A stretch of 64,000 nucleotides of DNA, taken from Curtobacterium sp. TC1 (lineage in GTDB: Bacteria > Actinomycetota > Actinomycetes > Actinomycetales > Microbacteriaceae). The notes under the pieces were generated by a model, which was given only the letters and a program-made list of their open reading frames with translations, was not told where the DNA came from and ran no database searches. The stretch covers positions 1,674,001-1,738,000 of the forward strand of contig NZ_CP081964.1 of assembly GCF_019844075.1 (NCBI RefSeq), given 5' to 3'. The translations under genes and the position numbers were made by a program. Shown here piece after piece: positions 16,602 to 24,934 of this stretch (the first letter of the stretch is position 1; every line of letters begins with the position of its first letter).

Positions 16602-17209
16602 ATGTTCAGAGCTCGTGCCAAGATCACCCCGGATTCATCGATGACCTTCGCCGTGTCGGGAGACTCCGTGACGGCCAGACCGGACTCGTGGCGGGATCAG
16701 CTCGGAGACCGCCGTCTCCGACTGGTGGGCGGCTTCGCGGAAGACGGCGCGACATCGGAACGGGCGTTCGGGCAGGTCCGTCGATCGTTGGCCGACGTCC
16801 TCGTGGTGATGCTCGGGATGAACGACGTCCGCGAGGGTGTCCCCTTCGAGGAGATGACGGCGAACATCGAGAAGATCGTCCGGTTCGCCGAGTGCCAGAC
16901 CGCACTCCTGTGTCTGGTTCCCCCGAGCAACCACAGTGACGGGGCGGTGAACCAGCGAGCGCTCGGTGTCGTGGCCAACCGGCACCTCTTCGACCTCGGT
17001 GCGCGGCGGGGATGGATCGTCGCGGACCCCTTCGCCTTCGCCCGTGCGTCGAACAACTCGTGGGGCGGGGATCGAGCGACGACGGCACGCACCCGCTGCC
17101 GCACGTCTCCGCCGAGGCTGCGGTCCGCATGCGTCTGTTCATCCGGCAGGCCGTAGCGACGTCCGGACTGAACCAGAAGGCAGCCGAGGTACCTGCGCAC
17201 GCCGGGTGA
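16602..17209 (+). pseudogene. Second SGNH hydrolase, frameshifted in a G run
   Basis: From ATG 16602 the frame encodes an SGNH-like protein (FAVSGDSVTARPDSWRDQL, then VVMLGMNDVREGVP) up to ADPFAFARASNNSW. After the run TGGGGCGGGGATC (17061-17073) it turns into arginine-rich non-protein-like sequence ending at 17156. In the +2 frame relative to it, the catalytic motif SSDDGTHPLPHVS and a plausible helix (AAVRMRLFIRQAV) continue to TGA 17207-17209. Inserting one G in the run joins the two parts into about 202 residues that align with the neighbouring SGNH gene (ADPFAFAR/GDPWGFAR, then DGTHP). Without the motif the protein would be inactive. No signal peptide is visible. It is either a disrupted gene or a base-call error. 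Confidence 0.75.
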
Positions 17210-17218
17210 TCCGGCGTG
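17198..17218. terminator. Hairpin between convergent genes
   Basis: CACGCCGG (17198-17205) and CCGGCGTG (17211-17218) pair perfectly around a 5-nt loop. The loop contains most of the stop codon of the repaired SGNH frame. It lies between that gene and the convergent small protein gene at 17256. Confidence 0.5.
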
Positions 17219-17255
17219 AGCGCCGTGGGTGAGAGAGGGTCCGCGGTCTACGGCG

Positions 17256-17411
17256 TCAGTCGAGCGTCGCGACGATGTACTCGGCCTCGTGCAGGACCGA
17301 GCAGAACGCCTGGCCCTCGTGGTCGAGCGCATCGCGCTTCAGGATGACTGCACCGCACACCGAGCACTTTGTCGTGAAGGTCGACCGCACGACGTCTGAG
17401 ATGAGCGACAT
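17256..17411 (-). CDS. Small zinc-ribbon-like protein, 51 residues
   Basis: This is a very short gene read from ATG 17411 to TGA 17256. The product has a C-x2-C pair in TKCSVCGAVILKRD and a second FCSVLHEAEY element (Cys and His), a spacing that could bind one zinc ion. No Shine-Dalgarno sequence is clear. Protein-like composition and the regular Cys pattern argue that it is real. It sits alone between a convergent SGNH pseudogene and the large GT2 gene upstream (101 bp away). Function is unknown; it could be a regulator or a small adaptor. Confidence 0.6.
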   Translation of the reverse strand: MSLISDVVRSTFTTKCSVCGAVILKRDALDHEGQAFCSVLHEAEYIVATLD

Positions 17412-17512
17412 GGGACCATGCTGCGCGCCGAAGGTGAACAACGGGGAGCGATCGCCTCGGAAGCGGGTGAACGAGCCCGATGAAACCGCCTGGGAGACGA
17501 CGAAGGCTCGGG

Positions 17513-20185
17513 TCAGAGCGCCCGGACGACCCGCTCGGCTCCGGCATCCGCCGAAACCACCTCGGCGAAGTCCCCGTCCGCCACGACCTGCCCCGCCGCG
17601 AGCCACACGACGTTCCGCGCGCCCGGTTGCGGCACGAACGACGGGACTCCCGCTCCCGAACCGCCAGCGACCAGCACCGTGACGTCGTCCAGTCCGCTCG
17701 ACCCCCGGTACCAGGACGTCGACAGGTCGACCTGCACGAAGTGACCGGCGGCCTCGAGCGCAGACACGAGCGCGCTGACGTCCGCCACCCGGGTCCCGTC
17801 GTGCTTCACCGCGACCCGGAGACCGGAAGCACCGGAAGCACCGGAAGCGCCGGCAGCACCGGAAGCGCCGGCAGCACCGGAAACCCCGGCAGCACCCGCC
17901 CGCTCCCGCACGACGATCGGCCGCGACGACCGCACCATCACGGCGTGCCCCTTCGGCAGCCCCGGCTCGACCCCGAGCCACCGCAGTCCGGCGGCCGCGT
18001 AGTGTCCTGCTGCGTCCGCCGCCGGGTACCGCCCGCGCCAGCGCTCGTCGAACACGCGCCGATTGTCCACGCGGGCGTCGTCGCGACCGGGGGTGCGGCT
18101 CTCGTGGTGCACGACGACCGAGGACGGCACGACGGCGAAGGCCGAGCCGTCCGGTGACGCGGCGAGGGCCCGGAGGCACAGGTCGACGTCCTCGAGCCCG
18201 TTCGCGAACACCGGGTCGAACCCTTGCCAGCGGATCAGGTCGACGGCCCGGAACGCAGCGGCAGCAGCGGTGATCGCCGAGAAGCGGCGACCACCGGCAG
18301 CACCCGGCCGGGCGGTGTCGGTCCCGGCACCCGCCAACGCCCGCGAAGCGTCGTACCGCGGGTGGTCGCCGAGGAAGTGCCATGGCAGCACCTTGTCCCC
18401 GCCGAACACCGTGCCCGCTGCCTGCACGACCCCGTCCGGGTACACGAGCAGCGGTTGCGCGCCGAGCACCGTCGGGTCGTCCAGCGCGGCGACGAGCGGC
18501 CGCAGCCACCCGGTCGTGACCTCGGTGTCGTTGTTGAGCATGACGACGGTGCCGCCGGTGGACCGGGCCAGGCCGAGGTCGCTGCCCAGCCCGAAGTTCC
18601 GGTTCCGGTCCTCGCGCTGCAGCAGGACCCGCGGCTCGTCGCCGAACCAGGCTCCGAGCACGGCGGACACCGAGCGGGGGGACCCGTTGTCGATCAGCAC
18701 GACCTCGACCCGGTCGCCCTCGTGGTCGGCGGCGTGCAGCACGGCGTCCACGGCGCGCCGGGTCATCGTCCAGTCGCGGAACACCGGCACGACGACGGAG
18801 ACCAGCTCGGCGTCGCGCGCCGGTACCGCGTCGGCGAGGGCGTCCCAGTCGATGCGGTGGCGGGCGAGGGCGACCTCCTGCCACGATGCGGGCTGCGCGG
18901 AGGAGAGCCGTCGGGGGTCGCGGACGTTGTCGTAGTCGACACCGATGACGGGCACGTACGCGGGCACGCCGGAGCGCTTCCCGATGCGCAGCAGCCACTC
19001 CCAGTCGATCCAGCGGCGCAGGGTCTCGTCGAACGGCCCGGCGGCGGCGGCGACGTCACGACGGACGACGAGCGCGTTCAGGTCGATGAAGTTGCCGGCG
19101 AGGAGGTCGTCGAGCGTGCCGTCCTCGCCGCGGTACGTCTCGGCGGGCGCGGTGGAGTCGTCGGCGTTGTTCGCGCCGGTCATCCGGACGCCGGTGTGCA
19201 CGCCGGGTCCGTCCGTCTCGAGCAGCCCGGCGAGTGCGGCGGACAGGTGCTCGGGCCGCCAGGTGTTGTCGGCGTCGAGGAACGCGACGAAGTCGCCGCG
19301 GGCGGCCGCGAGTCCGGTGTTCCGCGCGGCTCCGGCCCCGCCGTTCTCCCGCTCGACCAGACGGACGCGCAGCTCGTCGGCGGCGATGCGCCGCACGACG
19401 TCGGCGGTCTCGTCGCCGGATCCGTCGTCGACGACGAGGAGCTCCCAGTTCGCGTGCTGCTGCGCGCGCACCGAGGCGATCGCCGCGCCGACCACGTCGG
19501 CACGCCGGTACACCGGCATCACGACCGACACGAGCGGTTGCTCCGCGTCACGCCGTGCGACACCACGCGGGTACCGGGCGAGTGCCTCGGCGACGTCGGG
19601 TCCGCCCCACGTGGCCCGGTAGCGGCGCCGGGTCCGGTGCTGCGCGTCGGCGAAGGCGCGGGCAGCGGAGACGGCTGCGTCGCGTGCGGCGCCCCAGGTG
19701 GGTGCGTGGCCACGGCGGCCGGGAGGCACGGGGAGCGTGGTCGCGTCGGTCGCGTTCCGCAGGAAGTCACGGAGCGCATCGAGCGTGGACGCCGGGCGGT
19801 CGGCTTCCGACACCGAGGCGGCGTACACGCCGGCGTCGAAGAGCGGTCCGGTCTGGAAGAGCTCCGGGCCCTCCTGGTGGAGGGCGTCGTACCAGGACAT
19901 CGTGGGGACGGGCTGGTGCTCGCGCATCCACTCGTGCTCGATGAGCGGGTGCAGCGAGAGCCCCCGCTGCCCGTCGTTGTGCACGTAGAAGGCGATGGCC
20001 TCGGCGTCGCTGTCGAACGTCCGTCCGGTCTGTGCTTCGAGGTACGCGCGGTCGAGGACACCGAACTCGGCGATCCGCCGGGCCCAACGGTCGAGCCGGT
20101 CCGTGACGGTCAACGGCTTCTCGGGGCCACGGAACGGACGCGCCAGGCGTCGCGCGACGCGCCCGAGGCCCTTCGCCTCGGCCAT
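17513..20185 (-). CDS. Large glycosyltransferase with two GT2 domains
   Basis: This encodes 890 residues. An N-terminal helical region (1-210) precedes GT2 domain one: LVSVVMPVYRRADVV at 218-232, VVDDGSGDETADV and the LDADN donor motif at 303-307. GT2 domain two follows: LVSVVVPVFRDWTMTRRAVD at 461-480 and VVMLNNDTEVTTGW at 547-560, with FANGLEDVDLCLRAL as acceptor motif. Two GT-A domains allow processive addition of a two-sugar repeat, as in O-antigen and rhamnan polymerases (known for the architecture; inferred here). A Gly/Ala/Ser linker at about residues 761-788 comes from 9- and 18-bp DNA repeats. The ATG overlaps the upstream stop (TGATG). Confidence 0.88.
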   Translation of the reverse strand: MAEAKGLGRVARRLARPFRGPEKPLTVTDRLDRWARRIAEFGVLDRAYLEAQTGRTFDSDAEAIAFYVHNDGQRGLSLHPLIEHEWMREHQPVPTMSWYDALHQEGPELFQTGPLFDAGVYAASVSEADRPASTLDALRDFLRNATDATTLPVPPGRRGHAPTWGAARDAAVSAARAFADAQHRTRRRYRATWGGPDVAEALARYPRGVARRDAEQPLVSVVMPVYRRADVVGAAIASVRAQQHANWELLVVDDGSGDETADVVRRIAADELRVRLVERENGGAGAARNTGLAAARGDFVAFLDADNTWRPEHLSAALAGLLETDGPGVHTGVRMTGANNADDSTAPAETYRGEDGTLDDLLAGNFIDLNALVVRRDVAAAAGPFDETLRRWIDWEWLLRIGKRSGVPAYVPVIGVDYDNVRDPRRLSSAQPASWQEVALARHRIDWDALADAVPARDAELVSVVVPVFRDWTMTRRAVDAVLHAADHEGDRVEVVLIDNGSPRSVSAVLGAWFGDEPRVLLQREDRNRNFGLGSDLGLARSTGGTVVMLNNDTEVTTGWLRPLVAALDDPTVLGAQPLLVYPDGVVQAAGTVFGGDKVLPWHFLGDHPRYDASRALAGAGTDTARPGAAGGRRFSAITAAAAAFRAVDLIRWQGFDPVFANGLEDVDLCLRALAASPDGSAFAVVPSSVVVHHESRTPGRDDARVDNRRVFDERWRGRYPAADAAGHYAAAGLRWLGVEPGLPKGHAVMVRSSRPIVVRERAGAAGVSGAAGASGAAGASGASGASGLRVAVKHDGTRVADVSALVSALEAAGHFVQVDLSTSWYRGSSGLDDVTVLVAGGSGAGVPSFVPQPGARNVVWLAAGQVVADGDFAEVVSADAGAERVVRAL
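17821..17900. repeat. Short tandem repeats coding a Gly-Ala-Ser linker
   Basis: Units close to GGAAGCACC and GGAAGCGCCGGCAGCACC repeat about nine times in 9-bp steps. On the minus strand they encode a flexible Gly/Ala/Ser linker between the second GT2 domain and the C-terminal domain. Because the period is a multiple of three, copy-number change would keep the frame. Confidence 0.8.
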
Positions 20186-21645
20186 CAGCGGCGACCCGGC
20201 AGTCGTGCGGCGACCTTGGCGATCGCCTGGCCGGTGCGGAACGAGCGGCTCGCGCGCAGGTCGTCGAGCTCGCGGCGGAGCCGGGTGACCTCGTCGGAGG
20301 CGTTCCCCGCCGCGACCTCGGCGGCGGTGAGGTCGAGGGGGAGCAGCGCTGCCCAGCGGCCCTCGAGGGCCTCGGAGCGCGACGCGAGCGGCCCGGTCAG
20401 GCGACGGTCGAGCTGCTCGCGCGCCGCGACGAGTCCGCCGCGGTCCGTGGCGACGACGTGCGGGTCCAGCAGGGCGGCGACCTGGTCGGCTCCGGCCCGT
20501 TCCGCTCGTGACGACCACGGTGTCGCGGCCTGCTCGGTCCGGACGACGACGAGCTCGAGCGACCGCCGGTTGGCGGCGACGACCTCGGCGGGCGTGGGGT
20601 CCACGAGGACGGTGACGGTGACGAGGTCGTCCGGGTTCGGGGCGTCGGAGGTGACCGTCCACCCGCCGGGGGCCGACGTGCCGGGGGCGAGCCGGGCCTC
20701 CAGGTCGAAGCCGTCCGCGAAGGCCGCGTCGATCTCGCCGACCAGGCCACCGGCGTCCGCGACGTGCCGCAGGTCGACGGCGAGGCGGGGCGGGGGACCC
20801 GCGGGCACCAGGGCGTCGGCGAAGCGCTCCGTCGCCGTCGAGCCGTGCCGCTGGTAGGCGGCGACGGCGTCCGGCAGGAACGGGTAGCGGCGCTCGAGTT
20901 CGCGCTGGTGCGCAGCACGGAGGGCGTTGCGGTTGCCCGAGAAGCTCTTGCCGCCGGCGTGCAGGACCAGCGCGCGGTTGGCGATCCGCGACGTCCAGCC
21001 GTGCTCGGCGAGGCGCAGGCAGTAGTCGTTCTCCTCGCCGTACCCGGGGGCGAAGGCGTCGTCGAACAGCCCGTGCTCCGCGATCAGCTCACGGCGGGTG
21101 AGGAAGCAGAAGCCCATCGCGACCGGCAGCACCTGCGAGACCTGCAGGAGCGGGGCGACCGCGCCCCAGACGGCCCGCGTGCGCTCCTCGGTGCGTGCGG
21201 CGCCGCGGTTCGTCAGGCGGTAGGGGATGCTCGCGATCGTGGCGTTGTCGCTGCGCGCGGTGACGACGCCGGTGCGGTCCTCGTCGAGCACGTCGAGCAT
21301 GGCGTCCAGGAAGCCCGCGGTGGGGACGGCGTCGCTGTTGAGCAGCAGGACTGCCTCGCCGGCGTCGTCGGTGCCGTCGGTGCCGCGGTCGAGTTCGAGG
21401 ACGGCGCGGTTGCAGGTGCCCACGAACCCGAGGTTGCGGTCGTTGCGCTCGTACCGGAACCCGGGGCGGCCGTCGATCCGCTCGAGCAGGGCGCGCTCGA
21501 TCGCGTCGGCGTCGGGGCCGCAGTCGTTGACGAGGAGCACCCGGTGCACGGACGTGTCGAGGTGCTCGACGAGCCCGTCCACGCAGCGCAGCAGGGACTC
21601 GAGGTCCCCGTAGACGGGGACGACGACGAGGGTGGTGCGGGTCAT
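20185..21645 (-). CDS. Glycosyltransferase family 2 protein with C-terminal extension
   Basis: This is a 486-residue paralogue of the 2460-3914 protein. The GT2 domain shows LVVVPVYGDLESLLRCVDGL, NLGFVGTCNRAVLELD, the donor motif LLLNSDAVP, VAMGFCFLTRREL and GYGEENDYCLRLAEHGW. The roughly 200-residue C-terminal part differs from the paralogue and ends in a helical, possibly coiled-coil segment (VTRLRRELDDLRASRSFRTG). It overlaps the WsaF-like gene upstream by 4 nt (ATGA) and the double-GT2 gene downstream by 1 nt, so three glycosyltransferases are made from one coupled mRNA. Specificity is unknown. Confidence 0.9.
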   Translation of the reverse strand: MTRTTLVVVPVYGDLESLLRCVDGLVEHLDTSVHRVLLVNDCGPDADAIERALLERIDGRPGFRYERNDRNLGFVGTCNRAVLELDRGTDGTDDAGEAVLLLNSDAVPTAGFLDAMLDVLDEDRTGVVTARSDNATIASIPYRLTNRGAARTEERTRAVWGAVAPLLQVSQVLPVAMGFCFLTRRELIAEHGLFDDAFAPGYGEENDYCLRLAEHGWTSRIANRALVLHAGGKSFSGNRNALRAAHQRELERRYPFLPDAVAAYQRHGSTATERFADALVPAGPPPRLAVDLRHVADAGGLVGEIDAAFADGFDLEARLAPGTSAPGGWTVTSDAPNPDDLVTVTVLVDPTPAEVVAANRRSLELVVVRTEQAATPWSSRAERAGADQVAALLDPHVVATDRGGLVAAREQLDRRLTGPLASRSEALEGRWAALLPLDLTAAEVAAGNASDEVTRLRRELDDLRASRSFRTGQAIAKVAARLPGRR

Positions 21646-23018
21646 CGGGTGGACTCCTCGTGGTGGTGCTGGCCGTCGTGCTCGATCGCGGTGGCGAGTG
21701 CGTCGACTGCTGCGTCGAGCGGACCGCCGAGCGCGTGCTCCGCGAGCGGGGCGAAGCCGGTGGGGCCCTCGGCCGCGGCGCGGCGGACGGCGTCGGCCAC
21801 GGCCAGGCCGAGCGACCGGGCGTCGGCAGGGACCGCTGCCAGGTTGGGGTGCAGGTGCTCCCGGGTGCCGCGGAACTCGTTCGTGACCACGCGGGCACCG
21901 GAGATCGCGCCGTCGAACGGCGGGTGGCTCGGGTGTGGGCTGTGCTGCAGCGAGAGCACGACGTTGGTCGAGGCGATGAAGCGGAAGTAGTCGTCCCACG
22001 GCATCGTGCCGTGGCTCACGAGCTTGACGTCGCCGCGCCCGCCGTCGAGCTCGACGTCGCCGTGCTGCTCGCCGGCCGAGTGGAACTCCACCCGGATGCC
22101 GTCGGCCGCGAGCTCCTGCACCGCGACGCGCAGGGCGGCGACGCCGAGCCGGAACAGGTTGCGGTGCTTGCTCGGGCGTCCGTAGAACAGCACCCGGACC
22201 ACGTCCTCGTGCTGCCGGGCCGCCGCGACGCGCTCGAGCAGCTCGACGTCCAGGTGCGGTGCGAAGGTGCGCTCCGGCGGCACGTCCAGGTCCTCGACGT
22301 CGGCCAGGTACTTCCGCAGGGGTTCCGAGTTGACGAGCATGCGGAAGCCGGCGCGGTAGGTCGAGGCGGCCACGGCGTACTCGGTCGACCACGGGCTGAA
22401 GCCGGGCTCGTAGTCCTGCACCAGGTACGCCACCCGGTCGTGGGGGACGACCCCGGCGGTGACCGCGACGTCGAGCGGGTGCGCGGTCTTCCAATGCGTG
22501 GCGATCCAGACGTCGTCGCGGCCGAACTCGGTCTCCAGGACGTCCTCGCGACGGACGACGCGGACGCCCGGGCGGCCGTCGACCCGCGACTCCGGGAACC
22601 GGTCCGCCACGAGGGCCTCGGCCGCGGCGGCACTGTTGCCCGGCGTGGTCCAGCGGACCATGACCACCCGGACCGACCGGCCCAGTCGCGCACCGAGGGC
22701 GAGCGCGACGGCCAACGCCGTCTGGACCCCAGCGAACGCCGCGCCCTCGCGGAGCTCGTCCACCACGAGCACCACCTCGGGCTCGCGGTCGACGGTCCGG
22801 ATGCCCGCCAGGGCGAGGCTCGTCTCGACCAGCCCCTCGAACGGACGGGCGGCCAGTGGTGCTCGCTCGCGCTCGCGCCGGGCCACGCCGACGTCCACGC
22901 GGGACACCGTCCGCCCCAGCCGCTCGCGGACGTCGTTGCGGTAGTGGCCGTCCCGCGCGTACCGCTCGTTCACCCGGACGAGGTCGCTGACGAGGCGCCG
23001 TGCCTTCTCGAAGTTCAT
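21642..23018 (-). CDS. WsaF-like rhamnosyltransferase family glycosyltransferase
   Basis: This is a 458-residue GT-B protein and the first gene of the minus-strand operon that runs down to 17513. Motifs WIATHWKTAHPLDVAV and YLVQDYEPGFSPWSTEY, then RVLFYGRPSKHRNLFRLGV and SLQHSPHPSHPPFDGAISG, match the WsaF family. WsaF is a rhamnosyltransferase of S-layer glycan synthesis, related to GT4. Rhamnose as donor is a reasonable inference but not proven; no dTDP-rhamnose synthesis genes lie in this window. ATG 23018 is 52 bp from the divergent hisD start, and the promoter must lie in that gap. Confidence 0.82.
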   Translation of the reverse strand: MNFEKARRLVSDLVRVNERYARDGHYRNDVRERLGRTVSRVDVGVARRERERAPLAARPFEGLVETSLALAGIRTVDREPEVVLVVDELREGAAFAGVQTALAVALALGARLGRSVRVVMVRWTTPGNSAAAAEALVADRFPESRVDGRPGVRVVRREDVLETEFGRDDVWIATHWKTAHPLDVAVTAGVVPHDRVAYLVQDYEPGFSPWSTEYAVAASTYRAGFRMLVNSEPLRKYLADVEDLDVPPERTFAPHLDVELLERVAAARQHEDVVRVLFYGRPSKHRNLFRLGVAALRVAVQELAADGIRVEFHSAGEQHGDVELDGGRGDVKLVSHGTMPWDDYFRFIASTNVVLSLQHSPHPSHPPFDGAISGARVVTNEFRGTREHLHPNLAAVPADARSLGLAVADAVRRAAAEGPTGFAPLAEHALGGPLDAAVDALATAIEHDGQHHHEESTR

Positions 23019-23055
23019 CGACCCTCACGTTACTGGGCGTGGGGGTGCACCTCGG

Positions 23056-23061
23056 TAGGCT
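23056..23061 (+). promoter_or_regulatory. Probable -10 element of hisD
   Basis: TAGGCT lies 9 nt before ATG 23071 in the 52-bp divergent region. The transcript would start about 3 nt before the ATG, so it would have almost no leader. Confidence 0.4.
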
Positions 23062-23070
23062 TGTCCCCTG

Positions 23071-24378
23071 ATGATGCAGCGAATCGACCTCCGTGGTGGC
23101 CTGCCCGCCCGTGCCGAACTCCTCCGACTCATGCCGCGCGCCGTGGGCGACGTCTCGCACGCGGTCGACGCCGCCCGCGAGCTCGTCGAGGACGTCCGAC
23201 ACCGCGGAGCGGACGCGCTGCACGACCAGGCCGAACGCTTCGACGGCGGCGCCCCTGCGAACGTCCGGGTGCCGGTCGCCGAGATCGCGGCAGCCGTCGC
23301 CGGGCTGACCCCCGAACTGCGGGACGCGCTCGACGAAGCCATCCGTCGCGTCCGTGCCGCGAGCGCTGCGCAGGTACCCGCCGGCTCCGTCACCACGCTC
23401 GCCGACGGCGCCGAGGTGCACCAGCGCTGGCAGCCGATGCGCCGCGTCGGGCTCTACGTGCCCGGCGGCAAGGCCGTCTACCCGTCGAGCGTCGTCATGA
23501 ACGTCGTCCCCGCCCAGGTCGCCGGTGTGCGGTCGATCGCGCTCGTGTCCCCGCCGCAGCGCGACCACGGCGGTGCGGTCCACCCGACCATCCTGGCCGC
23601 GGCCGGGCTGCTCGGCATCGACGAGGTCTACGCGATGGGCGGTGCCGGCGCGGTCGGCGCGCTGGCGTACGGCGTCCCCGCGATCGACCTCGAGCCCGTC
23701 GACCTGGTCACGGGTCCGGGCAACAACTACGTGGCCGCGGCGAAGCGCCTGGTGCGCGGGGTCGTCGGCATCGACGCCGAGGCCGGCGCCACCGAGATCC
23801 TCGTGATCGCCGACGAGACCGCCGACCCCGGGTTCGTCGCCGCCGACCTCATCAGCCAGGCCGAGCACGACGAGCAGGCCGGCAGTGTGCTGGTGACGAC
23901 GTCGGCGACGTTCGCCGATGCGGTGGAAGCCGCCATCCCGGAGCGCACGGCGGTGCTCGGGACGGCTGCGCGCCTCCAGACCGCCCTGGACGGACCGCAG
24001 TCCGCGATCGTGCTGGTGGACTCGCTCACCGACGCCGCGACCGTGAGCAACGCGTACGGACCGGAGCACCTGGAGATCCAGACCGCCGACGACGACGCGG
24101 TGCTCGCCGACATCGACGCCGCCGGAGCGGTGTTCGTCGGACCGAGCACGCCCGTCAGCCTGGGGGACTACCTGGCCGGGTCGAACCACGTGCTGCCGAC
24201 CGGTGGTCAGGCGCGCTTCGGGTCCGGCCTGTCCGCGTCCACGTTCCTGCGGCCGCAGCAGGTCATCCGCTACTCGGCGTCGGCGCTCGACGGGGTCGCC
24301 GCGCACATCGTCGCCCTGTCGACCGAGGAGCAGCTCCCCGCGCACGGTGCCGCCGTGACGGAGCGCACGAACCGATAG
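23071..24378 (+). CDS. hisD: Histidinol dehydrogenase
   Basis: This 435-residue enzyme catalyses the last two NAD-dependent oxidations of histidine synthesis, L-histidinol to L-histidine, in the cytoplasm. Family motifs are present in order: [51 protein letters not shown], and near residues 260-268 SQAEHDEQ, which supplies the zinc-binding Gln and His. [10 protein letters not shown] and [19 protein letters not shown] follow. Length is normal for the family. ATG 23071 or 23074 could be used. No other his gene is adjacent; the next genes are nrdR and pyrD. A -10-like TAGGCT precedes it. Confidence 0.97.
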   Translation: MMQRIDLRGGLPARAELLRLMPRAVGDVSHAVDAARELVEDVRHRGADALHDQAERFDGGAPANVRVPVAEIAAAVAGLTPELRDALDEAIRRVRAASAAQVPAGSVTTLADGAEVHQRWQPMRRVGLYVPGGKAVYPSSVVMNVVPAQVAGVRSIALVSPPQRDHGGAVHPTILAAAGLLGIDEVYAMGGAGAVGALAYGVPAIDLEPVDLVTGPGNNYVAAAKRLVRGVVGIDAEAGATEILVIADETADPGFVAADLISQAEHDEQAGSVLVTTSATFADAVEAAIPERTAVLGTAARLQTALDGPQSAIVLVDSLTDAATVSNAYGPEHLEIQTADDDAVLADIDAAGAVFVGPSTPVSLGDYLAGSNHVLPTGGQARFGSGLSASTFLRPQQVIRYSASALDGVAAHIVALSTEEQLPAHGAAVTERTNR

Positions 24379-24391
24379 CCTGGGCGACGAC

Positions 24392-24934
24392 ATGTTCTGC
24401 CCCTTCTGCCGCCACCCGGACTCCCGCGTCGTCGACTCACGGACGAGCGACGACGGAACCTCCATCCGCCGCCGTCGACAGTGCCCGAACTGCGGACGAC
24501 GCTTCTCGACCACCGAGACCGCGTCGCTCAACGTCGTCAAGCGCAACGGCGTCACCGAACCCTTCAGCCGCGACAAGATCGTCTCCGGCGTCCGCAAGGC
24601 CTGCCAGGGGCGCCCGGTCACCGACGGCGACCTGGCCGTGCTCGCGCAGCGCGTCGAGGAGACCGTGCGGTCGTCCGGCTCGAGCCAGATCGACGCCAAC
24701 GACATCGGGCTCGCGATCCTCGCGCCGCTCCGGGAGCTCGACGAGGTCGCCTACCTGCGGTTCGCCAGCGTCTACCAGGCGTTCGACTCGCTCGAGGACT
24801 TCGAGGACGCCATCGGCCAGCTCCGCCGTGACCACCACGCTGCGGGCGCGTCGGCGGGTGCCGCGGGGTCGTCCGCGGGTGCCGCCGGTTCGCCTGCGGG
24901 TGCCGCCGGCTCGTCGGCCGGTGCCGGCGCGTGA
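24392..24934 (+). CDS. nrdR: Transcriptional repressor NrdR with Gly/Ala/Ser tail
   Basis: This is a 180-residue repressor of ribonucleotide reductase genes that senses ATP/dATP. The N-terminal zinc ribbon has CPFC (3-6) and CPNC (31-34) in [16 protein letters not shown] and [15 protein letters not shown]. The ATP-cone spans about residues 46-138 ([37 protein letters not shown]). The usual protein ends near residue 150. Here about 30 extra residues of Gly/Ala/Ser repeats follow, encoded by tandem repeats. The gene starts 13 bp after hisD and its stop overlaps the pyrD GTG. A TAGCCT hexamer at the hisD stop could act as its own -10. Confidence 0.95.
   Translation: MFCPFCRHPDSRVVDSRTSDDGTSIRRRRQCPNCGRRFSTTETASLNVVKRNGVTEPFSRDKIVSGVRKACQGRPVTDGDLAVLAQRVEETVRSSGSSQIDANDIGLAILAPLRELDEVAYLRFASVYQAFDSLEDFEDAIGQLRRDHHAAGASAGAAGSSAGAAGSPAGAAGSSAGAGA
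24840..24930 (+). repeat. Tandem repeats coding the NrdR tail
   Basis: About five imperfect 18- to 21-bp units of the type GCGGGTGCCGCCGGTTCGCC encode an A-G-A-A-G-S-S/P pattern. They resemble the Gly/Ala/Ser linker repeat in the large GT2 gene at 17821-17900. The unit length keeps the frame. Confidence 0.75.
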
